Shown here in pieces: positions 26,017 through 32,020 of a stretch of DNA of 37,461 bases. Made by a program: the position numbers and the translations under genes. The notes beneath the pieces are model-generated. The model saw nothing but the letters and a program-made list of their open reading frames with translations. It did no database searches and had not been told where the DNA came from. The DNA is taken from positions 1 to 37,461 of the forward strand of contig CAMHUI010000023.1 in assembly GCA_946188345.1 (NCBI GenBank), read 5' to 3'. The stretch's first letter is position 1; each line of letters opens with the position of its first letter. The stretch comes from an uncultured Prevotellaceae bacterium (GTDB taxonomy: Bacteria; Bacteroidota; Bacteroidia; Bacteroidales; Bacteroidaceae).

Positions 26017-29000
26017 TTATTTGACGAACTTCTTTCCGTTGCGGATGTAGATACCCTTGTTCAATGTAGCGTTGACGCGGCGGCCCTGCAGGTCGAAGAC
26101 GGTCTCGCCAGCCTTGTCGCTGCTTACCTCGGTGATGCCGGTCATGCCGTTGTCGTTGACGACATAAAGAGCGGGTTCTTCCTCAGCACCGGCATTATTG
26201 GCAACGAAGTAGGCCCGGAAAGGCTTGGTCTCGATGACAGGACGCTGATAGAAGATAGAGCCTTCGTTGACCAGTTCGTAGGCCTTGGGGAGTGCTTCGC
26301 CGTTCATCGTTCCGTAGAACTTGAAGTCGTTGGCATAGGTACTCATGAAGGGAGCGGGGACAATATCAACGTCCTCGGCCGACATGGTCACTTCCTTGCC
26401 CACGATGCTGAAGCTGCGGCCACCGACGCTGCCTGCATAGCTGACAAGGTAAGGACGGTTGGCGTTCAGCTTGTCGGCGTAGTTGAAGTAGAGACGCGTT
26501 CCAAGGAGGGCATTGAACTCCTTGAAGACAATCTGCTTGTTCTTGTCGGATGCGCTGTGGAACCAGTCGATAGCAGAGCCGTCGGCAGTGAGATTCTGCG
26601 GAGCAAAGGGCAGTGCCAGCGTGCTCCACGACTCGGTAGGCGTGGTCACAAAGGAGGCCTTCTTAGCCGTAAAGGCCTTGGGGATGAAGGCAGCATGGCC
26701 GTCGGTGAAGAGGATGTCTTCTGCCTCGTCGCCAAAGACGATGTTATGGATGCCGTTCTTCATGACGTTCAAGACTCGTGAAGGCACATCGGCATCTTTC
26801 TCATAGTAGAGGATGAAGTTCGGGTTGATGTCGTCGCCGAAGGTGATGACAGGAATGTTGGAAACTCCCGGCAGGGCTACTGCAACCATGTCGGAGGTCA
26901 CAGCCAGACGCGTCGAGGGTGCTATTCCTTCCATGGTTCCGTCGGCCGTCCAGTAGTAGATGCCGCCGCGGGTGATGGTGGGACCGTCGAGGTTCACCTT
27001 CACGGCACGGGTCAGTACGCCCTCATTGCCTTCGAAGTCGAGACCATAGTGGGAGGTGTATTCCAGATCGCTCATGGTGACATAGAAGGTAGTGTCCTTG
27101 CCGGCCGGAACGTTCACGTCGAAATACTTGGAGGAGATACCATATCCCCATCCGCTTGTCGTCCAGCGCCATCCGCTGAGCTTCACCCAGCTATTGTAGG
27201 CAGCCGAGCCGCGGTTGATGACCTGTACGGCCATACGCATCTCGTTGCTGTAGAGGTTGGAGCCGCTGTATTTATTGAGGAGTCTCGGACGGATTGAAAT
27301 CGTGGTCTTCTCTGGCTCTTCCAAGGTGAGGCGCGTTGAGTAGAGGCGGCCGCCGGTGTTCTTCTCGGTGGAGATGACGAAGGTGTGGGCACCGAGGGCA
27401 TCGGGCTTATACTTGAAGTAGACATCCATGGTGTGTCCGGCAGGGATGGCGATGCAATTGCCCGACTTCCACTGGCCGTCGACCAAGAGGAAGGTGTTGC
27501 GATAGTATTCGCTGCCACCGGTATTGGTGATGTTCACACGCACCTTCTGCTCGCTTCCCACGGCGCTGGCACCAACGAGTTCGAACTCATTGACCTGAAG
27601 TTTGTAGCCACCGCTTGTAACCTCGAAAATGGGCTCCACGTTGAGCAGCAGTCCGTCGTTGCTGATGACTGCCTTCAAGGCATAGTCGTCGCCGTCGATA
27701 AGGTCTACCCAGTCGGTGGTGCCATTGACGCGGCAACGGGCCTTGATGGAGTACTGACCGTCGCCCAGTCCGCTAAAGCGGGCATACTGAGTACGCGTGA
27801 GCTTGCTGTTGGCGCCGACGGTGACCTTCTGGGCTGTGGTCTCGCGAACCACCTGTCCGCTGGCATCGATGACGGCAAAGCAGATATCGAAGACGTATTG
27901 TGTCGGGAGGTTCGACTTCACGTCATAGCTGACGGTGAGGGTGAACTCGCTGTCGACGCTCTTGCGTGTATAGGTGCTCTTTCCAGGCTTGACGCTGGTG
28001 ATAGCCAGCCGCTCGTCGAGTGTTCCCGGCTCGCCGCCTGCCATATAGGAGGGCTGCAGGCCTACAACGATAGAGTGGCTCATGGAATAACCGTCAGACG
28101 AGGTGGAGCCGCCGATGCCCTGGTTGTCGGGCTGCATGACAGTCAGCACAAAGTATCCGTCGGACATTCCGCCCCAACCCCAGTTCTGGTGGAAGCAGCC
28201 GTTGCCGTCGTAGCCGTCGCACACCCATTCGTGTCCGCCGGTGAGGTCGCTGTTGTCACCCGAGATCAGCACGGGTCTGCCTGCGGCAAGCTCGGAGTAG
28301 ATCAGGTCTTCCCACTCCTGAAAGGTATAGTTGTCGTGGATGGCGTGATAGAGGTTCTGGTCGTAGTCGTAGAAAGTCTTCAGGGCATAGGGAGGCATTC
28401 CAGTGCCTGCGCCTGATGCCGGTCCGTAGCCCATCTGGATGGAGTGGCCTACGTATTTCATGAGCATAGCCACGGCTTCCTTCGACTTCTGCGACGAGGA
28501 AGAACTGTAGGTGTCGGTCATGCTGTCCCAGTCGAACGTATAGGGTTCGAGCTCGGGCAGCGTGCGCTGCATGTTCCAGCTGGAGGAATAGCTCGGAATG
28601 GTCTTACAGGCTTCCTGCGGCCACTTCCAGAAATACATGACCTGGGCCATGGCCGTGGCCACACAGCCAGTGGCTGAGTGAGGCTGCATGTTGCCATTGT
28701 CGTCTTTGTATTCGGGAGTGAAGAGGTTATAAGGGTCTCCCTGGTTCCATCGGCTGGGTATCAGCACGGGGATGGGGTTCTTGGCCATCACCTTCGGAGC
28801 CTTGCGCGGGGCCTTCGAGAGGTCGCGCACCTGATGAAGACCCAGCTCCTGATACTTCACGGCTATGGGCAGCTCGGCAAACCACTGTTTCAGTGGCTCG
28901 GGCATGTGCTCAGGGTCGATGGAACCTGAGTCTGAGTAGCCCAGGATGCTCTGCGTCTTGTCACTGCCAGAAACAATCACGAAGCCATCGTTCCGACCTA

Positions 29001-29208
29001 CATTGAAGACGTAGTATTCGGGAGCCTCCATGACCGTCTGCAACTGGGCCTGACGGTTGATGCCGGGGGCCTTGCGCATGCCGTTGTTCAAAGTACCGCT
29101 GATGAAAGCCTTGGCGTTGCTAAGGGCAACATCCTTGCTGACAGGGCCTGCCCACACCGAAACGGATGCCAGCAGACAGAATAACGAGATAATTGTAAAC
29201 TTTTTCAT
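26017..29208 (-). CDS. C10-family (streptopain-like) cysteine protease, multidomain, secreted
   Basis: 1063 aa; signal peptide ends VWAG. Residues ~22-140 are the inhibitory propeptide/Spi-like domain (VALSNAKAFI, YYVFNVGRNDGFVIVSGSD). The protease domain is ~145-390. The catalytic Cys182 is in HSATGCVATAMAQVMYFWKW, and His326 is in GGHEWVCDGYDGNGCFHQNW with the NWGWGG motif after it. Several beta-sandwich domains follow to ~1020, and the protein ends in a sorting-like tail (FDLQGRRVNATLNKGIYIRN). C10 proteases are secreted and broad-acting (SpeB, interpain, Bacteroides Bfp). It is first in the operon with GH76, the discoidin protein and the 62-aa peptide. Streptopain family assignment is secure; its real substrate is not known. 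Confidence 0.94.
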   Translation of the reverse strand: MKKFTIISLFCLLASVSVWAGPVSKDVALSNAKAFISGTLNNGMRKAPGINRQAQLQTVMEAPEYYVFNVGRNDGFVIVSGSDKTQSILGYSDSGSIDPEHMPEPLKQWFAELPIAVKYQELGLHQVRDLSKAPRKAPKVMAKNPIPVLIPSRWNQGDPYNLFTPEYKDDNGNMQPHSATGCVATAMAQVMYFWKWPQEACKTIPSYSSSWNMQRTLPELEPYTFDWDSMTDTYSSSSSQKSKEAVAMLMKYVGHSIQMGYGPASGAGTGMPPYALKTFYDYDQNLYHAIHDNYTFQEWEDLIYSELAAGRPVLISGDNSDLTGGHEWVCDGYDGNGCFHQNWGWGGMSDGYFVLTVMQPDNQGIGGSTSSDGYSMSHSIVVGLQPSYMAGGEPGTLDERLAITSVKPGKSTYTRKSVDSEFTLTVSYDVKSNLPTQYVFDICFAVIDASGQVVRETTAQKVTVGANSKLTRTQYARFSGLGDGQYSIKARCRVNGTTDWVDLIDGDDYALKAVISNDGLLLNVEPIFEVTSGGYKLQVNEFELVGASAVGSEQKVRVNITNTGGSEYYRNTFLLVDGQWKSGNCIAIPAGHTMDVYFKYKPDALGAHTFVISTEKNTGGRLYSTRLTLEEPEKTTISIRPRLLNKYSGSNLYSNEMRMAVQVINRGSAAYNSWVKLSGWRWTTSGWGYGISSKYFDVNVPAGKDTTFYVTMSDLEYTSHYGLDFEGNEGVLTRAVKVNLDGPTITRGGIYYWTADGTMEGIAPSTRLAVTSDMVAVALPGVSNIPVITFGDDINPNFILYYEKDADVPSRVLNVMKNGIHNIVFGDEAEDILFTDGHAAFIPKAFTAKKASFVTTPTESWSTLALPFAPQNLTADGSAIDWFHSASDKNKQIVFKEFNALLGTRLYFNYADKLNANRPYLVSYAGSVGGRSFSIVGKEVTMSAEDVDIVPAPFMSTYANDFKFYGTMNGEALPKAYELVNEGSIFYQRPVIETKPFRAYFVANNAGAEEEPALYVVNDNGMTGITEVSSDKAGETVFDLQGRRVNATLNKGIYIRNGKKFVK

Positions 29209-29235
29209 TATTGTTGATTTTTAGATATTTGCGTA

Positions 29236-29265
29236 CAAAAGTACACATTATTTTTTATGAGCAAG
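29236..29265 (-). promoter_or_regulatory. Bacteroidetes promoter for the protease/mannanase operon
   Basis: On the minus strand, TACTTTTG (29236-29243) fits TAnnTTTG. CTTG (29262-29265) lies 18 bp upstream at -33. The leader to the ATG at 29208 is about 22 nt. The -7 box is identical to that of the SusCD/GH85 operon (19892-19899). Confidence 0.65.
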
Positions 29266-29329
29266 AAAAAAACACTCATTATTTTCATTTTTTTTCAGTT
29301 TTCATCATGCTCCTTTCAGCTTTTTTCTC

Positions 29330-29337
29330 TATCTTTG
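29330..29337 (+). promoter_or_regulatory. -7 element for the ECF sigma factor operon
   Basis: TATCTTTG fits TAnnTTTG, 34 nt before the ATG at 29372. The upstream region is T-rich but has no clear TTTG at the right distance. Confidence 0.55.
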
Positions 29338-29371
29338 CAGCCGAAAAAGACAATCTGTCAGCGTATTCGGC

Positions 29372-29887
29372 ATGTTGCACGACACCAGTCACGACACCTT
29401 TCGCAGCCTCTTTCGCTCCTACTATCCTCAGCTGCGAGCCTTCGCGTCAACCCTTGTGGGTGAGCACGAGGCCGACGATGTCGTAGAGGATGTATTTGCC
29501 GATCTGTGGAAACGTCGCGACAGCATCGAACTGGGCGACCGCACCTCGGGCTATCTCTACCGCTGCGTCTACACTCGGGCCATGAGCCTGCTGCGCCATC
29601 GCCACGTCGCTGCCGAACGGCTGCAGTTGCTCGACGACATCAATGAATACCGAGAACAGGCCTTCGAGACCGCCTTTTCGCCGCATCATCAGCTCGAGCG
29701 CAAGGAGCTCCGCCACCGCATCGAGACGGCCATCGACCAGCTGCCCGAGAAATGCCGGCAGGTATTCCGAATGAGCTACCAGCTGGGCATGTCGCACCAA
29801 GCCATAGCCGACGAACTCAACATCACCCCACGCACCGTAGACACCCACGTCTACAACGCCCTCAAGCAACTGCGGAAGATGCTGTAG
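29372..29887 (+). CDS. ECF (sigma-70 family) RNA polymerase sigma factor
   Basis: 171 aa. Region 2 is seen at residues ~10-75 (FRSLFRSYYPQLRAFASTLV, DDVVEDVFADLWKRRDSI, GYLYRCVYTRAMSLLR) and region 4 at ~118-170 (LPEKCRQVFRMSYQLGMSHQ, IADELNITPRTVDTHVYNAL). This matches the large Bacteroidetes ECF group normally encoded next to a FecR-type anti-sigma gene and an STN-bearing SusC. No anti-sigma gene is adjacent here: GH53 starts 33 bp downstream instead. The only anti-sigma-like gene in the window is the 71-aa one at 19626-19841. Confidence 0.93.
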   Translation: MLHDTSHDTFRSLFRSYYPQLRAFASTLVGEHEADDVVEDVFADLWKRRDSIELGDRTSGYLYRCVYTRAMSLLRHRHVAAERLQLLDDINEYREQAFETAFSPHHQLERKELRHRIETAIDQLPEKCRQVFRMSYQLGMSHQAIADELNITPRTVDTHVYNALKQLRKML

Positions 29888-29920
29888 ACTATTTAAAACC
29901 TATAAAGAAAGAGAAACACA

Positions 29921-31132
29921 ATGAAAAAGATTATGCTACTGCTGGCCGCCTGCATGATGGCGACTGCCAATACCTACTCCCAGACTCCGTCGTTCGCCCG
30001 CGGCGCCGACCTCAGCTGGTCCACCGAGATGGAAGCCAGCGGCATGAAGTTCTATAACCGCGACGGACAGCAGACCGAGCTCTTCGCCCTGATGGCCCAG
30101 ACCGGCATGAACGCCGTCCGCCTGCGCGTTTGGGTGAACCCATCGGCAGCCTACGGCCCGTGGAGCGACAAGGCCGATGTTCTCATCAAAGCCCGCCGGG
30201 CCAAAGCCATCGGACAGGCACTCCTCATCGACTTCCACTATAGCGACTTCTTCGCCGACCCCGGCCGGCAGGACAAGCCTGCCGCATGGGCTGGCTACTC
30301 GATGGAACAGCTCAAGCAGGCCGTCAGCGACCATACCACCGACGTCCTCAGCGCCCTGAAGGACGAAGGCATTGAGCCTGCCTGGGTGCAGGTGGGCAAC
30401 GAGACGCGCCAGGGCATGCTGTGGGACAGCGGAAAGATAGACTGGAGCAAGAGCGGCACGGCAGCCTGGGAAGGATATGTCGCACTGAGCAACGCCGGCT
30501 ATGATGCCGTGAAGAGCATCTTCCCACAAGCCGCCGTCATCGTGCACATAGATCGCGGACCTGAGGACAACGCATGGTTCTACCAGCAGTTCAAGAATGC
30601 AGGAGGAAAATTCGACATGATAGGCCTCTCCCACTACCCCGAGACCAACACCTGGCAGACGCAGAACCAGCAGACCGCCGGCAACATCAAGACGCTGCAC
30701 CAGCAGTTCGGCGTGCCCGTGATGGTGGTCGAGACCGGCTTCTATGCCTCCAACGAGACCCTGGGCAAGCAGGTGATGACCGACTTCCTCAGCCAGGCCA
30801 AGGCTGCCGACGGATGCAACGGCGTCTTCTACTGGGAACCGGAAGTCTACGGCGGCTGGCGGCCGCAATACTATGTCTCCCTCAAGTGGAACAGCTACGA
30901 CAAGGGAGCCTTCACCGCCGAGGGACGCCCCTCAGCAGCGCTCGACGCCTTCTACGATGCCAACGACGCCATACTAACACCCTTCCTGTCTGCAGCCGAG
31001 GGCAACGACATCACCTACGACCTCCTCGGACGACCCGTCAGCATAACTGCCAACAACCAACAGATAATACCGAACAAAGGACTCTATATCAGCAACGAAA
31101 AAAAATTATTGCTGTCCGGTAAAAGTTTTTAG
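29921..31132 (+). CDS. GH53 endo-beta-1,4-galactanase, secreted
   Basis: 403 aa; signal peptide ends TYSQ. The GH53 barrel occupies residues ~25-345: ARGADLSW, MNAVRLRVWVNP, IDFHYSDFFADPGRQ, acid/base E161 in WVQVGNETRQGMLW, and nucleophile E271 in VMVVETGFYASN. These enzymes cut beta-1,4-galactan side chains of pectin (type I arabinogalactan). It is 33 bp after the ECF sigma gene and probably co-transcribed. The C-terminal sorting-like tail (YDLLGRPVSITANNQQIIPN, then KGLYISNEKK) ends abnormally in LLLSGKSF, because the last codons and stop lie inside a GCTGTCCGGTAAAA repeat arm (31106-31124). Confidence 0.94.
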   Translation: MKKIMLLLAACMMATANTYSQTPSFARGADLSWSTEMEASGMKFYNRDGQQTELFALMAQTGMNAVRLRVWVNPSAAYGPWSDKADVLIKARRAKAIGQALLIDFHYSDFFADPGRQDKPAAWAGYSMEQLKQAVSDHTTDVLSALKDEGIEPAWVQVGNETRQGMLWDSGKIDWSKSGTAAWEGYVALSNAGYDAVKSIFPQAAVIVHIDRGPEDNAWFYQQFKNAGGKFDMIGLSHYPETNTWQTQNQQTAGNIKTLHQQFGVPVMVVETGFYASNETLGKQVMTDFLSQAKAADGCNGVFYWEPEVYGGWRPQYYVSLKWNSYDKGAFTAEGRPSAALDAFYDANDAILTPFLSAAEGNDITYDLLGRPVSITANNQQIIPNKGLYISNEKKLLLSGKSF

Positions 31133-31139
31133 CAATAAT
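31106..31139 (+). repeat. GCTGTCCGGTAAAA repeat arm overlapping the GH53 stop codon
   Basis: TTATTGCTGTCCGGTAAAAG (31106-31125) matches the repeat arms at 8402 and 20260. The flanking ATTGCT and AGCAAT can pair. The GH53 stop TAG is at 31130-31132, within this structure. Confidence 0.7.
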
Positions 31140-31232
31140 TACAATTGGACGGGTTGAATTTCATTCGACCTTTTCTCGCCAAGGCAAACATCAAGCAAGC
31201 TTGGTTTGCTCTTTTGGCTTAACGAAAACGTT
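31138..31232 (+). repeat. 95-bp repeat, also at 37330-37424
   Basis: Compared by eye, the two copies differ at one base (C/T in AAGCAAGYTTGG). At the right edge of the window, 77 bp of the unit begins to repeat in tandem. Here it lies directly after the GH53 repeat arm and contains the stop codon of the 46-aa gene on the other strand. Confidence 0.85.
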
Positions 31233-31359
31233 CGTCGTACCGCATCTGCAGTGCGCGGTCTTCGGCGGCTTCCATGATGGCACGTTCGCCTGGGCCTTTG
31301 TCGTTGGTGCCGCAGAGGATGAGGATGGCGGCGAGCATCCATAGTTTCTTCTGTTTCAT
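31219..31359 (-). CDS. 46-aa exported peptide sharing its signal sequence with the cupin gene
   Basis: Reading from the ATG at 31359 to a TAA at 31219 gives MKQKKLWMLAAIL..., a short hydrophobic signal with a Cys at 16 or so, then a charged tail ending QMRYDERFR. The first 36 nucleotides are identical to those of the cupin gene start (31822-31857). It begins 24 bp after the cupin gene stops. Its stop lies at the edge of the 95-bp repeat, so it may be a truncated or mosaic gene and not an intact one. Confidence 0.55.
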   Translation of the reverse strand: MKQKKLWMLAAILILCGTNDKGPGERAIMEAAEDRALQMRYDERFR

Positions 31360-31383
31360 AATCATTGGATGTCAGGGTGCTGG

Positions 31384-31857
31384 TTACTCCAGCGGAATCT
31401 CCGGATGCTGCACGGCAAGGGGCAGACCCTCCTGCGAGAGATAGAACATGTAGAGGATGACGGGCTTCGTGCCGCGGTTCTCGCCGTGGTGGATGGTGTT
31501 CACCATCTCCACGACCACCTCGCCCTCGTGTACCGTGTTCTCCCGGCCGTCCTGTCCGATGATGGTCAGCTCGCCCTGCACCAGTATGCCGTAGTTCATC
31601 ACGGGGTGGTGGTGCCAGCCCAGTTTCTGCCCGGCGGGGAACTCATACTTCACAGCCACCAGCTCGGGCCGTCCCTGCAGATAGTCGGGCAGTTCCACGC
31701 CGTCCCAGCTCTGCGAGGTGCGGATGAGCTCGGTGCTCTTCACCGCCGGTGCGGGATTGTCCACTTGTGCGTTAGCCTTGTCGCAGGCAACCACACCTGT
31801 CACTGCGCCGCAGATAGTCAAGATGGCGGCGAGCATCCATAGTTTCTTCTGTTTCAT
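31384..31857 (-). CDS. Cupin-domain lipoprotein
   Basis: 157 aa; signal with lipobox VVAC (Cys25). The single cupin_2 domain spans ~65-140. Probable metal ligands are H82-H84 in GWHHHPVMNYGILVQGE, E96 and H123/H124 in NTIHHGEN. Such small cupins bind a metal and are often isomerase, dioxygenase-like or binding proteins; no specific reaction can be assigned. It is 163 bp downstream of the 941-aa lipoprotein gene and 24 bp upstream of the 46-aa peptide gene. No clear -7 box lies directly upstream, so read-through from 32021-34846 is possible. Confidence 0.85.
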   Translation of the reverse strand: MKQKKLWMLAAILTICGAVTGVVACDKANAQVDNPAPAVKSTELIRTSQSWDGVELPDYLQGRPELVAVKYEFPAGQKLGWHHHPVMNYGILVQGELTIIGQDGRENTVHEGEVVVEMVNTIHHGENRGTKPVILYMFYLSQEGLPLAVQHPEIPLE

Positions 31858-31972
31858 TGTCTGCTATTATACATTATTATATTCATATCCTGCTGAGACC
31901 CAGTAAACGGCATCACTCGCTGTTGTCGCCGCGCAGTAGCATCGCTGAGTGGTCGGCGGGCGAGAGGGTAAT

Positions 31973-32006
31973 GCTCACGGCAGGGGGCGGGCCTCCCGCC
32001 GTGAGC
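31973..32006. terminator. GC-rich hairpin between the 941-aa lipoprotein and cupin genes
   Basis: GCTCACGGC (31973-31981) pairs with GCCGTGAGC (31998-32006), and the stem extends inward with one mismatch. It lies just after the stop at 32021. There is no T-run on the minus strand after it, so it may be an mRNA-stabilising or attenuating stem and not a full terminator. Confidence 0.5.
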
Positions 32007-32020
32007 GCCAGCGTCGGTCG

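Noticed and set aside
31139..31342. 67-codon minus frame ending LLDVCLGEKRSNEIQPVQL
   Set aside because: Out of frame with the better-supported 46-aa peptide, and its tail is just the translation of the 95-bp repeat.
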